A stretch of DNA of 64,000 nucleotides, from contig NZ_FMVJ01000003.1 in NCBI RefSeq assembly GCF_900102135.1, positions 186,001 through 250,000 of the forward strand. The letters run 5' to 3'. Every line of letters begins with the position of its first letter. Within the stretch, counting starts at the first letter, position 1. Made by a program: the position numbers and the translations under genes. This document shows, piece by piece, positions 22,629-31,640 of this stretch. The DNA comes from Microvirga guangxiensis. GTDB taxonomy: Bacteria; Pseudomonadota; Alphaproteobacteria; Rhizobiales; Beijerinckiaceae. The notes below the pieces were generated by a model. It had not been told where the DNA came from, made no database searches, and was given only the letters and a program-made list of their open reading frames with translations.

Positions 22629-25600
22629 TCACTCGCCCATCGCGATGAGATTCGCGTTGCCGCCCGCCGCCGCCGTGTTGATCGTCACCGTCTGCTCGGT
22701 GGCGAAACGCAGCAGGTAGTGCGGGCCGCCGGCCTTCGGGCCCGTGCCGGAGAGACCGTGACCGCCGAAGGGCTGAACGCCGACCACCGCGCCGATCATA
22801 TTGCGGTTCACGTAGACATTGCCGACCGACAACGCGTTGACGATCTGGTTCACGGTGGCATCGATGCGCGAATGCACGCCGAGCGTCAGGCCGTAGCCCG
22901 TGCCCTCGATAGCCTGGATCACCTCTTCGAGCTTGCCCGACTTGTAGCGCACCACGTGGAGCACGGGGCCGAACACCTCCTGCGCCAGATCGTGCGGCTT
23001 GCTGAGCTCGAAGATGTGCGGCGCGACGAAGGTGCCAGTGGAAGGCGCGGTGCCTGCATAATGCACTTTTGCCTGGCGCTTCATCGCCTCAATATGTCCG
23101 TCGAGCTTGTCCTTGGCCTCGCGGTCGATGACCGGACCCACATGAACCGACACGTCGCGGGGGTCGCCGAGCTTCAGCTCCTGCGCGTTGCCTGCGATCA
23201 TCTCGATCATGCGGTCGGCCACATCGTCCTGCACGCAGAGCAGGCGCAGGGCCGAGCAGCGCTGACCGGCGGAGCGGAAGGCGGACATCACGACATCGTC
23301 CGCCACCTGCTCAGGCAGGGCGGTCGCATCGACGATCATCGCATTGATGCCGCCGGTCTCCGCGATCAGCGGAACGATGGCCGCATCCTTGTTCGCCAGC
23401 GTACGGTTGATGATGCGCGCGACTTCCGTCGAGCCGGTGAAGACGACGCCCGCGACATCCTTGTGCTCCACGAGACGCGCGCCCACGCGCCCGTCGCCGG
23501 GCATGAGATGAAGCGCGGTCTTGCTCACACCGGCTTCGTGCAGAATGCGCACGGCCATGTCGGCGATCAGTGGCGTCTGCTCGGCGGGTTTGGCGACGAC
23601 ACTGTTGCCTGCCATCAATGCGGCGCTCACCTGGCCTAGGAAGATCGCGAGCGGGAAGTTCCACGGCGAGATCGCCACGAATACGCCGCGTCCGCGAAGG
23701 CGCAGCACGTTGCTTTCGCCAGTCGGACCCGGCATCGCCTCGCCGGAGCCGAACAGCGTGCGGCCCTGCACGGCGTAGTAGCGGCAGAAGTCCACGGCCT
23801 CGCGCACTTCGGAGAGTGCGTCATCGAGGGTCTTGCCCGCTTCGACCTGCAGAAGATGCAGCAAGGCCCCACGGCGCTCCTCCAGCAGGTCGGCCGTGCG
23901 CTCCAGAGCCTTCGCGCGGGTTTCCGCATCCGCGCGGCTCCAGGCGGCAAAGCCTGCGCGGGCAGAGGCCATGGCGCGATCCGCGATCTCAGGCGTTGCT
24001 TCCGACACCTGACCGGCGACGGTGCTGCCATCGATGGGGCTGATCACCGGACGCGTCTCGCCGGATGCCGCCTTGCCGTCGAGAAGCGGATCGGCGCGGT
24101 AGGTTTTCGCGGCGGCCTGCTTGATTTCGCCAAGCAGCGCATCGAGCGAAGCCTGATGGCCGAATTCGACGCCCTTCGAATTGGCGCGCTCAGGACCGTA
24201 GAGGTTGCGCGGCAGCGGGAGCTTCGGGTGACGCGCCTGCTCGGCGGAGACGATGATGTCGGCGGGACGCTTGAGGAGAGCCTGCACTGGAACTGCGGGG
24301 TCCGCTGCCACCGACACGAACGAGGAGTTCGCGCCGTTCTCGAGAAGACGCCGCACAAGGTAGGCAAGAAGGTCGCGGTGACCGCCCACCGGCGCATAGG
24401 CGCGGCAGGCAAGGCCCGGATTGTCCTCGAGCAGGCGCGCATAGAGCGCTTCGCCCATGCCGTGCAGGCGCTGGAACTCGTAGCCCTCCGTGCCGCCCGC
24501 GCGCTCGATGATGGACGCGACGGTCAGCGCGTTGTGGGTGGCGAATTGAGGATAGATGCGGGGGCGCAAGCTGAGCATCTTTTCGGCACAGGCGACATAA
24601 TGCAGGTCGGTCATCGCCTTGCGCGTGAAGACCGGATAATCGTCGAGCCCGCGCTCCTGCGCGCGCTTCACTTCCGTGTCCCAATAGGCGCCCTTCACGA
24701 GACGCACCATCATCTGGCGGTCGTACTTTTCCGCCATGGCGGCGATGGCGTCGATCACGGAGCCTGCGCGCTTCTGGTACGCCTGGATGGCAAGGCCGAA
24801 GCCTTTCCAGTCGGCAAGCGACGGGTCGGCGATCACGGCCTCGATCACCTCCAGCGAGAGTTCGAGACGGTCCGCTTCCTCCGCATCGATGGTGAAGTTG
24901 AGGTCGTAGGATTTCGCCTTCTGCGCCAGCGCGATTACGAGCGGAACGAGCTCGCGCATCACGCGCTCGCGGCTTGTCGCCTCGTAACGCGGGTGAAGGG
25001 CGGAGAGCTTCACCGAAATGCCGGGACGGTTCGGCAGAGGCTCGTTGCCGGCGGAGCGGCCGATGGCGTCGATGGCCGCGGCATAGGAATCGTAATAGCG
25101 GCGGGCATCGTCCGCCGTGCGTGCGCCTTCGCCCAGCATGTCGAAGGAGTAGCGATAGATGCGGCCCTTGGCCGAGCCTGCACGCTTCAGCGCATCCTCG
25201 ATGGTCTGGCCGAGCACGAAATGGTTGCCCATCACGCGCATGGCCTGACGGGTGGCGGTGCGCACGGCAGGGAGGCCGAGGCGCTTCGTGAGCTGGCCCA
25301 GGATGCTTTCCGGCGTCTCGCCGGGCTGGATCACGCGGGCCGTGATGCCGAGCGCCCAGGCGGAAGCGGAGACGAGGAAGGCGTCGGACTTGGCCTCATG
25401 GCCCGCGAAATCCGCCTGACCGAGCTTGTCCTCGATGAGCTTGTCGGCCGTGGCGGCATCCGGCACGCGCAGCAGGGCCTCCGCCAGCACCATGAGGGCG
25501 AGGCCTTCCTTGGTGGAGAGCGCATACTCGCGCAGCATCTCCTCCACGCCGCCGAGACCGCCGCCCTTGGCGCGAATCGCCTCGATCAGGCGGGTGGCGC

Positions 25601-25724
25601 GCTCGTCCACGCGCCGCTCCCGCTCGGGCGACAGCCGGGAACTCGCCAGAAGGCGGGCGGCAATGGCCTTGTCGTCCTCGGCGAAGGGCGGGTTGAAGGG
25701 CAGGGCGGCGCTGGAATTCGGCAT
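22629..25724 (-). CDS. putA: Bifunctional proline dehydrogenase / L-glutamate gamma-semialdehyde dehydrogenase
   Basis: A 1031-residue enzyme that oxidises proline to glutamate in two steps. The N-terminal half has the FAD-dependent proline dehydrogenase barrel (FTIDAEEADRLELSLEV, VRLVKGAYWDTE, ATHNALTV). The C-terminal half is an aldehyde dehydrogenase with GSTEVARII, the general base in LIAETGGIN and catalytic Cys in SAGQRCSALR. It ends with the PutA-typical GVQPFGGHGLSGTGPKAGG. It lacks the N-terminal ribbon-helix-helix DNA-binding domain of E. coli PutA, so control by the divergent Lrp-type gene is expected. The ATG faces that regulator across a 115-base gap. Confidence 0.96.
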   Translation of the reverse strand: MPNSSAALPFNPPFAEDDKAIAARLLASSRLSPERERRVDERATRLIEAIRAKGGGLGGVEEMLREYALSTKEGLALMVLAEALLRVPDAATADKLIEDKLGQADFAGHEAKSDAFLVSASAWALGITARVIQPGETPESILGQLTKRLGLPAVRTATRQAMRVMGNHFVLGQTIEDALKRAGSAKGRIYRYSFDMLGEGARTADDARRYYDSYAAAIDAIGRSAGNEPLPNRPGISVKLSALHPRYEATSRERVMRELVPLVIALAQKAKSYDLNFTIDAEEADRLELSLEVIEAVIADPSLADWKGFGLAIQAYQKRAGSVIDAIAAMAEKYDRQMMVRLVKGAYWDTEVKRAQERGLDDYPVFTRKAMTDLHYVACAEKMLSLRPRIYPQFATHNALTVASIIERAGGTEGYEFQRLHGMGEALYARLLEDNPGLACRAYAPVGGHRDLLAYLVRRLLENGANSSFVSVAADPAVPVQALLKRPADIIVSAEQARHPKLPLPRNLYGPERANSKGVEFGHQASLDALLGEIKQAAAKTYRADPLLDGKAASGETRPVISPIDGSTVAGQVSEATPEIADRAMASARAGFAAWSRADAETRAKALERTADLLEERRGALLHLLQVEAGKTLDDALSEVREAVDFCRYYAVQGRTLFGSGEAMPGPTGESNVLRLRGRGVFVAISPWNFPLAIFLGQVSAALMAGNSVVAKPAEQTPLIADMAVRILHEAGVSKTALHLMPGDGRVGARLVEHKDVAGVVFTGSTEVARIINRTLANKDAAIVPLIAETGGINAMIVDATALPEQVADDVVMSAFRSAGQRCSALRLLCVQDDVADRMIEMIAGNAQELKLGDPRDVSVHVGPVIDREAKDKLDGHIEAMKRQAKVHYAGTAPSTGTFVAPHIFELSKPHDLAQEVFGPVLHVVRYKSGKLEEVIQAIEGTGYGLTLGVHSRIDATVNQIVNALSVGNVYVNRNMIGAVVGVQPFGGHGLSGTGPKAGGPHYLLRFATEQTVTINTAAAGGNANLIAMGE

Positions 25725-25839
25725 CGTGGCTTCCTCTGGGAGTTTCCCGGGAATATACGAACCCTTATGCCGTGTTTCGATGGCAATATTTACGCCCTGG
25801 CCTTATGTTCCTCGCCTGAAAAGGGCATGGGGCGTGATA

Positions 25840-26301
25840 ATGACGGAAATCGACCGGATTGATCGTAAGATCCTGAAGCTCCTGCAGCAGGACGGCCGGA
25901 TCTCGACCGTGGACCTGGCCGAGAAGGTGGGGCTCTCCCCCACCTCCACGAGCGACCGAGTGAAGCGCCTGCAGCGGGAAGGGTACATCGCAGGCTTCGG
26001 GGCAAGGCTCGATCCGCACCGCCTCGGCCTGGAACTGCTGGTTTTCGTGGAGGTCTCCCTCGACAAGACGACGCCGGACGTCTTCGAGAAATTCGCCGAG
26101 GCCGTGAAGCGAGCGCCGGAGGTTCTCGAATGCCACATGGTGGCGGGCGGCTTCGATTATCTCGTGAAAACGCGCGTGGCCGACATGGCGGCCTACCGCC
26201 ACTTCCTCGGCGAGATCCTGCTCGCGCTACCGGGCGTGAAGGAAACGCGCACCTATGCGGTGATGGAGGAAGTGAAAAGCGACGGGATGCTGCCGGTGTA
26301 A
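25840..26301 (+). CDS. putR: Lrp/AsnC-family regulator, likely proline-responsive PutR
   Basis: A 153-residue regulator with an N-terminal winged helix-turn-helix (DRKILKLLQQDGRISTVDLAEKVGLSPTSTSDRVKRLQREG) and a C-terminal RAM ligand-binding domain (LLVFVEVSLDK to HMVAGGFDYLVKTRV). The open frame extends upstream over putA antisense DNA. The start at 25840 is chosen because translation MTEIDRIDRKIL matches family N-termini; a GTG six bases earlier is possible. Position divergent from putA is the classical arrangement for the proline-dependent activator PutR. The symbol is inferred from context. Confidence 0.9.
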   Translation: MTEIDRIDRKILKLLQQDGRISTVDLAEKVGLSPTSTSDRVKRLQREGYIAGFGARLDPHRLGLELLVFVEVSLDKTTPDVFEKFAEAVKRAPEVLECHMVAGGFDYLVKTRVADMAAYRHFLGEILLALPGVKETRTYAVMEEVKSDGMLPV

Positions 26302-26308
26302 AATGAAA

Positions 26309-26328
26309 GAGGCGGCTTTCGCCGCCTC
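26309..26328 (-). terminator. Terminator hairpin between putR and terC
   Basis: Perfect stem GAGGCGGC / GCCGCCTC with a 4-base loop. Read on the minus strand it is followed by TTTCATTTTAC, so it fits a terminator for the TerC gene. On the plus strand no T-run follows. Confidence 0.75.
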
Positions 26329-26343
26329 CTCGGGTCCTGTGCT

Positions 26344-27357
26344 TTAGGCCTCGTTGGAAATCGTGTGCTGCTCGTCCCTCGTCTTCCAGAGAGAGAACAC
26401 GACGCCGCCGGCGATCAGCGCGAGGGTCACGCCGAGCGAGATGGTGGGGTCGAGCTTGCCCACGAGCTGGTTCCAGAAGATCTTGCCGCCGATGAAGACG
26501 AGCACCAGCGCCAGAGCGTATTTCAGGTAGTGGAACCTGTGCACCATGGCGGCGAGCGCGAAGTAGAGCGCGCGCAGGCCGAGGATCGCCATGATGTTGG
26601 CCGTGTAGACCACGAAGGTGTCCGTGGTGATGGCGAAGATCGCCGGAACCGAGTCCACCGCGAAGATCAGGTCGGCGACGTTGATCACCACGAGAGCGAG
26701 GAAGAGCGGCGTCGCCCAGGTGACGAGCTTGCCCGACTTGGGGTCAGGCTCGCGCACGAAGAAGTGCTGATCGTGCAGACGGTTCGTCACCCGCATATGC
26801 TTGCGCAGGAAGCGGACGATGGCGTTCTTGTCGATGTTGGGCTCGCTCTCGGGCACGAGCAGCATCTTGATGCCTGTGGCGATGAGGAACGCGCCGAAGA
26901 TGTAGAGCATCCAGGAATATTCCTGCACCAGCGCCGCACCCAGCGCGATCATGATACCGCGCAGAACGATGACACCGATGATGCCCCAGACGAGGGCGCG
27001 ATACTGATATTTCCGGGGAATCGCGAAGTAGCTGAAGATCAGCGAGATCACGAACACGTTGTCGATGGACAGGGACTTCTCGATGAAGAAGCCCGTGAAG
27101 TACGAAATGCCCGCGTGTGTACCGTCTTCGGTCACCAGCAGGCCGGTCTCGAACGACCACCAGATATAGGCGCCGAACAGCACCGCGATGGTAATGTAGA
27201 AGGCGGAGAGAAGAAGACTCTCCTTCACGCCGAGTTCTTTGTCCTTCTTGTTCAGGACGCCGAGATCGAAGGCGAGGAGAAAAACGACAAGGCTCAGGAA
27301 AGCCGTCCACATCCAGACGGGCTTTCCCAGCCATTCCACGAAGAGGAATTCTGGCAT
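26344..27357 (-). CDS. TerC/Alx family integral membrane protein
   Basis: A 337-residue polytopic membrane protein of the TerC family (PF03741-type), close to E. coli Alx in length. Hydrophobic helices fill most of the sequence. The conserved acidic intramembrane motifs SLSIDNVFVISLIF and ADLIFAVDSVPAIFAIT are present. The family is linked to Mn2+ export, metal homeostasis or tellurite resistance. No clear yybP-ykoY (Mn2+) riboswitch is seen in the 297-base upstream gap. It is monocistronic and ends at a hairpin terminator. Confidence 0.93.
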   Translation of the reverse strand: MPEFLFVEWLGKPVWMWTAFLSLVVFLLAFDLGVLNKKDKELGVKESLLLSAFYITIAVLFGAYIWWSFETGLLVTEDGTHAGISYFTGFFIEKSLSIDNVFVISLIFSYFAIPRKYQYRALVWGIIGVIVLRGIMIALGAALVQEYSWMLYIFGAFLIATGIKMLLVPESEPNIDKNAIVRFLRKHMRVTNRLHDQHFFVREPDPKSGKLVTWATPLFLALVVINVADLIFAVDSVPAIFAITTDTFVVYTANIMAILGLRALYFALAAMVHRFHYLKYALALVLVFIGGKIFWNQLVGKLDPTISLGVTLALIAGGVVFSLWKTRDEQHTISNEA

Positions 27358-27657
27358 AACCGGACCTATGTTTGCTCAATGCTCAAGCATCGGTTCCGAC
27401 ATCACAGGCGCTTTCTCGCCTGCCAGAGGGGCCCGGTTACCGATTTCGGTCACATGGGATCGGCCTTGCGAGGCGTCAAGAGACCCGCAGACAGAACCGA
27501 ATGCTCAAATTTTCGTCAATTGAGCGCCTTCGCTGCAGACTTGACCGGGCTACAGGCTTGACCCTGCTCACCAATCTGATTGCATGATGAGTAACAAGGC
27601 AACTCAAGCCTCCCGGACTCGTTCAAGAGCTGGGCCATAACAGCAGAGGTAACGGTG

Positions 27658-28692
27658 ATGGTGTCAGGACGTTCGACGAAGGCGGGGATCAGGGGAATCG
27701 TGGCCGGGGCAGCCTTGCTGATAGGCATGGCGACCGCGCAGGCTCAGACGCCGGTGCGGTTTTCCCTCGACTGGCGCTGGGAGGGGCCGGCCGCGCCCTT
27801 CGCGGTGGCTCTCGACAAGGGCTACTTCAAGGCCGAAGGCCTGGATGTCACCATCGACCCAGCGGCAGGCTCCCGCGAGCCGATCTCCCGCGTCGCTTCC
27901 GGCACCTACGACGTCGGATTCGGCGACGTGAACTCCCTTGTGCGCTTTCGCGACGAGAATCCCGGCACGGACCTCAAGGCCGTGATGGTGATCTACGATC
28001 GCCCGCCCTTCGCCATCATCGGGCGCAAGAGCCGCGGCATCTCGAAAGATGCATCGAGCCTGACCGGCAAGAAAATCGGCGCACCGGCGGCTGACGGCGC
28101 CTTCGCGCAATGGCCGATCTTCAAGACGGTGAACAAGGTTGATGAAACAGGCATGAAATTCGAGAACGTAGGCTTCCCCGTACGCGAGCCGATGCTGGCG
28201 CAGGGCGAGGTCGACGCCGTGTTCGGCTTCTCCATGTCCTCCTTCATCAACCTGAAATCCCGCGGCGTGCCGGCGGACGACATCGTCGTGCTCCTCATGA
28301 GCGATTACGGGGTCGATCTCTATGGCAACACCATCATCGTGTCGCAGAAGTTCGCGCAGGAGAAGCCGGAAGCCGTGAAAGGCCTGCTGCGGGCGATCAT
28401 GAAGGGCGTGCAGGATACGGTGAAGGACCCGTCGAGCGCCGTGGATTCCGTGATCAAGCGCAACGACGTCGCCAAGAAGGACGTGGAGCTGGAGCGCCTC
28501 AAGATGGTGCTGGAGCAGAACATGATCACGCCCTGGGTGAAGGAGAACGGCTTCGGCGGAATCGACAAGGCGCGTTTCGCCAAGGCGCTCGACCAGATCG
28601 GCCTGACCTTCACCTACAAGGAAAAGCCCAGTGTCGAGAGCGTGTTCACGGAAGAGTTCCTGCCCGCCGCCGACCAGCGGAAAGTGAACTGA
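27658..28692 (+). CDS. ABC transporter substrate-binding protein (NMT1/TauA/SsuA type)
   Basis: A 344-residue periplasmic binding protein of the NitT/TauT class. An N-terminal signal peptide (GIVAGAALLIGMATAQAQ) is followed by an SRPBP core (VRFSLDWRWEGPAAPFAVALDKGYFKAEGLDV), typical of THI5/NMT1-like domains. The ATG at 27658 has AGAGG eight bases upstream; a GTG at 27655 is an alternative. It is followed by an ATPase and a permease, giving a full importer. The ligand could be a pyrimidine precursor, sulfonate, taurine or another small organic; sequence alone does not decide. Confidence 0.88.
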   Translation: MVSGRSTKAGIRGIVAGAALLIGMATAQAQTPVRFSLDWRWEGPAAPFAVALDKGYFKAEGLDVTIDPAAGSREPISRVASGTYDVGFGDVNSLVRFRDENPGTDLKAVMVIYDRPPFAIIGRKSRGISKDASSLTGKKIGAPAADGAFAQWPIFKTVNKVDETGMKFENVGFPVREPMLAQGEVDAVFGFSMSSFINLKSRGVPADDIVVLLMSDYGVDLYGNTIIVSQKFAQEKPEAVKGLLRAIMKGVQDTVKDPSSAVDSVIKRNDVAKKDVELERLKMVLEQNMITPWVKENGFGGIDKARFAKALDQIGLTFTYKEKPSVESVFTEEFLPAADQRKVN

Positions 28693-28715
28693 CTCATCCA
28701 ACGCTCTGTCCTTTA

Positions 28716-28846
28716 CCCTCCCCTAGAGGGGGAGGGTCGCGAGCACAGCGAGCGGGGTGGGGTGAGAAACACTGCGTTCTGAAGCGTCACGCTACCCACC
28801 CCACCTCGGCTCTTCGAGCCGATCCTCCCCATCGAGGGGAGGATAA
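28716..28846. repeat. Intergenic CCCTCCCC-type repeat between ABC genes
   Basis: It starts with ACCCTCCCC / GGGGAGGGT, runs through GGGGTGGGGTGAGAAACAC, and mirrors back through ACCCACCCCACC. It ends in a TCCTCCCC / GGGGAGGA hairpin (28823-28843). It has the same architecture as the element at 22468-22573. It lies inside the ABC operon, directly before the ATPase ribosome site, so it may affect relative expression of the binding protein and the ATPase. Confidence 0.75.
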
Positions 28847-28863
28847 ATGAGCGGAGCCCCCCT

Positions 28864-29655
28864 TTGCCGGTTTTTGTCGACATCCATAACGTCACCCATG
28901 TCTATGCCCGCGCCGAGGATGGCGTTCCCGCCGTCGAAAACCTGACCATCCGCATCAATGAGGGAGAGTTTGCCGCCATCGTTGGCCCTTCGGGCTGCGG
29001 CAAGTCCACGCTCATGAAACTCGCCACCGGCCTTCAGTTCCCGCGCGAAGGAACGGTGATCGTGGACGGCAAGGAGGTCGGCGCGCCGGTGAAACTGGCG
29101 GGCATGGCGTTCCAGAATCCCACCATGCTGCCCTGGCGCACGACCCTCGACAACATCCTGCTGCCGCTTGAGATCGTGGAGCCCCACCGCTCGCGACTGC
29201 GCAGGCACAAGGCGGAATACGTGGCGAAGGCCGAAAGCCTTCTTGAACAGGTCGGATTGAAAGGTCAGGGGCAAAAATTCCCCTGGCAGCTCTCAGGCGG
29301 CATGCAGCAGCGGGCTTCGCTCTGCCGCGCGCTCATTCACGAGCCGAAGCTGCTCATGCTCGACGAGCCCTTCGGCGCGCTCGACAGCTTCACCCGCGAG
29401 GAATTGTGGTGTGTGATGCGCGATCTCCACGCCGCCCAGAAAGTCACCATCATCCTCGTGACGCACGACCTGCGGGAGGCCGCGTTCCTGGCGGACCGTA
29501 TTTTCTGCATGAGCGCGCGGCCCGGCCGGATCGTAGCCGAGAGGGAGGTGACGTTCCCGCGGCCGCGCGATCTCGAAATCACCTACACACCGGAATTCTC
29601 TGAACTCGTCCACGAGCTGCGCGGCCGTATCGCGCAGGCGCGCAAGGCAGCTTGA
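28864..29655 (+). CDS. ABC transporter ATP-binding protein (NitT/TauT type)
   Basis: A 263-residue ATPase with Walker A GPSGCGKSTL, Q-loop FQNPTMLPWR, signature LSGGMQQR, Walker B LLMLDEPFGALD and the H-loop LVTHDLREA. The start is a TTG at 28864. No in-frame ATG or GTG lies nearby upstream, and GCGGAG is positioned about seven bases before it. The Q-loop LPWR is typical of the SsuB/TauB/ThiZ group. Partner permease follows eight bases later. Confidence 0.9.
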   Translation: MPVFVDIHNVTHVYARAEDGVPAVENLTIRINEGEFAAIVGPSGCGKSTLMKLATGLQFPREGTVIVDGKEVGAPVKLAGMAFQNPTMLPWRTTLDNILLPLEIVEPHRSRLRRHKAEYVAKAESLLEQVGLKGQGQKFPWQLSGGMQQRASLCRALIHEPKLLMLDEPFGALDSFTREELWCVMRDLHAAQKVTIILVTHDLREAAFLADRIFCMSARPGRIVAEREVTFPRPRDLEITYTPEFSELVHELRGRIAQARKAA

Positions 29656-29662
29656 ACCCCTC

Positions 29663-30430
29663 ATGAAAACCAAGAATCAACTTGCCATCGCGCCCTGGAT
29701 CTTCACCATCGGCTTCTTCGTGCTGTGGGAGCTCGCCTGTCGCGTCTTCAATATTTCCAGCTTCATCCTGCCCGCGCCGTCGACGATCCTGTTCGCCGTC
29801 TGGGAGTATCGGACCCAGCTCACCTATCATGCTTTCCATACGCTCTGGATGACGCTCGCGGGCTTTGGGCTCGCTGTCGTGTTCGGGCTGCTGCTCGGCA
29901 TGGTGCTCGGCTCGTCCCGGCTCATCAATGCGGGCAGTTATCCGCTCCTCGTCGGGTTCAACTCTATTCCGAAAGTGGCGGTGGTGCCGATCCTCGTGTT
30001 CTGGTTCGGCGTCGGCTGGGTGCCGCCGGTGCTCACCGCCTTCCTCATCTCGTTCTTCCCCATCGTGGTGAATGTCGCGACCGGCATCGCCACCGTGGAG
30101 CCGGAGATGGAGGATGTTCTGCGCGCGCTGGGCGCCTCGAAGAAGGACATCGTGTTCAAGGTCGGCGTCCCGCGCGCGATGCCTTACTTTTTCGGCTCCC
30201 TCAAAGTTGCGATCACGCTCGCTTACGTGGGGTCCGTCATCGGCGAGCAGAACGCATCGAATGTGGGCATCGGCAATCTGCTCACCCGCGCCTCCGCCGC
30301 TTTCGAGGTGCCCCTCGTCTGGGCGTCCCTTCTGGTGCTCGCGGTGCTCGGCGTCATCATGTACGCGATCACGGCCTATGCGGAGCGCTCCATGACCGGA
30401 TGGGCGCAGCGCTCGCAGATGGCGGCCTAA
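29663..30430 (+). CDS. ABC transporter permease (NitT/TauT type)
   Basis: A 255-residue BPD_transp_1-type permease with about six membrane helices. The cytoplasmic EAA-like loop (EPEMEDVLRALGASKKDIVFKVG) contacts the ATPase. It is co-directional with the binding protein and ATPase and completes the importer. A short mirrored repeat begins at its stop codon. Confidence 0.9.
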   Translation: MKTKNQLAIAPWIFTIGFFVLWELACRVFNISSFILPAPSTILFAVWEYRTQLTYHAFHTLWMTLAGFGLAVVFGLLLGMVLGSSRLINAGSYPLLVGFNSIPKVAVVPILVFWFGVGWVPPVLTAFLISFFPIVVNVATGIATVEPEMEDVLRALGASKKDIVFKVGVPRAMPYFFGSLKVAITLAYVGSVIGEQNASNVGIGNLLTRASAAFEVPLVWASLLVLAVLGVIMYAITAYAERSMTGWAQRSQMAA

Positions 30431-30477
30431 AGCATCACCCTGAAAAGTGGGAACCGGTTTTTCCGATAAGATGATGC
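30431..30477. repeat. Short AGCATCA...TGATGC palindromic repeat
   Basis: The 47-base element begins AGCATCACCCTGAAAAGTGG, continues GAACCGGTTTTTCC and ends GATGATGC, so the ends pair. A relative with AGCATTTT / AAAATGCT ends lies at 35452-35494. The AGTGG...CCGGTTTTT core is a pattern I recall from intergenic DNA of Hyphomicrobiales genomes. Confidence 0.65.
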
Positions 30478-30490
30478 GAAGCTCGAAAGA

Positions 30491-31636
30491 CTAGCGGCGC
30501 AGCGACAGCGGGTTATCCGACAACGCCGCCGCGTCCGGCTGGTCGATGGCCGGGTTTCCCAGAAACGCGTTCCAGAGCTTCTCTACCGTCTCGCGTTCCA
30601 GATCGTCCACGATGAAGACGATGCGGCTGCGCCGATCGTCGCTCGGCCAGCGCGGCAGAACGGCGGGCACATGGATCACGTGCTGCACGCCGTGAATCAC
30701 CACCGGGTGCTCAGGATCTTCCGCGAGCGCGACGAGACCTTTCACGCGCAGCAGCTTTGCGCCTTGGGACGAGCGTAGAAGATCGAGGAACATATCCAGC
30801 GTGCCCTGCCGGATGGGCTTGTCGCTGGTGAGGCAGAAGGCGCGGATGCGCTCGTCGTGCCGGTTCACGTCATGATGATGATGGCCATGTTCGTGATGAC
30901 CGTGGTGATGATGCACATGCTGGTGGCCGTGGCTCTCGTGCTCGGCCTTCTCCACCGCTTCCGTGCGCAGCCATTCGGTCACGTCGGCGATCTTACCGTC
31001 GAGGCCGAAGAGGCCGCCTGAGATGATGTCCTCGACAGGCGCATCGGCGTTGAGGATCGCGGCGCCCGGATTAAGCGCACGCAGCCTTTCGTTCAGCTGT
31101 GCCAGCTTCGTCCGGTCCTCGATGAGGTCGGCCTTGGTGATGACGATCCGCTCCGCGACGGCGGCCTGCTTCAAGGCTTCCCTATGCGCATCGAGGGTCT
31201 GTGCGCCGTTTACGGCATCGACCAATGTCACCACGCCTTCCACCGCGTAGCGCATGGACAGATACGGATGGTAGAGCACGGCGTGGAGAATGGGAGCTGG
31301 GTCGGCAAGGCCCGTGGTTTCAATGATCACGCGCTTGAAAGGCGTGATGCGGTCGTTGTCGCGCTTGCGCAGGAGGTCCTCGAGGGTCGCAATCAAATCG
31401 CCCCGCACGGTGCAGCACAGGCAGCCTGCGGACAGAAGCACCATGTTGTCGTCGATCTTCTCCACCAGCAGATGATCGAGGCCGATCTCGCCGAACTCAT
31501 TAATGATCACCACCGTGTCCTGCAGGGCAGGACTTTTCAGCATCCGATTCAGCAGGGTTGTCTTTCCGGCGCCCAGAAAGCCGGTGAGGATCGTCAGCGG
31601 GATTGGTGCAGGCGGAGTCAGGGGCGCATGTGTCAT
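30491..31636 (-). CDS. CobW/G3E-family P-loop GTPase, putative metal chaperone
   Basis: A 381-residue G3E GTPase. It has Walker A GFLGAGKTTLLN (residues 19-30), the metal-binding CxCC motif GCLCC (71-75), switch-like IIETTGLADP, the specificity motif ITKAD and the CobW C-terminal domain (RLLRVKGLVAL region). A long histidine-rich stretch (HGHQHVHHHHGHHEHGHHHH) before the C-terminal domain suggests zinc, cobalt or nickel handling. An upstream TTG at 31651 would overlap the neighbouring gene; ATG 31636 is preferred. The cobS/cobT genes are 8 kb away, so a cobalamin role is possible but not supported by adjacency. Confidence 0.92.
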   Translation of the reverse strand: MTHAPLTPPAPIPLTILTGFLGAGKTTLLNRMLKSPALQDTVVIINEFGEIGLDHLLVEKIDDNMVLLSAGCLCCTVRGDLIATLEDLLRKRDNDRITPFKRVIIETTGLADPAPILHAVLYHPYLSMRYAVEGVVTLVDAVNGAQTLDAHREALKQAAVAERIVITKADLIEDRTKLAQLNERLRALNPGAAILNADAPVEDIISGGLFGLDGKIADVTEWLRTEAVEKAEHESHGHQHVHHHHGHHEHGHHHHDVNRHDERIRAFCLTSDKPIRQGTLDMFLDLLRSSQGAKLLRVKGLVALAEDPEHPVVIHGVQHVIHVPAVLPRWPSDDRRSRIVFIVDDLERETVEKLWNAFLGNPAIDQPDAAALSDNPLSLRR

Positions 31637-31640
31637 GGCG

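Noticed and set aside
27358..27657. Possible yybP-ykoY (Mn2+) riboswitch before the TerC/Alx gene
   Set aside because: Alx homologues often have one, so I read the minus strand for the conserved GGGGAGUA-type core and paired arms. I did not find a convincing match; a covariance search (RF00080) would settle it.
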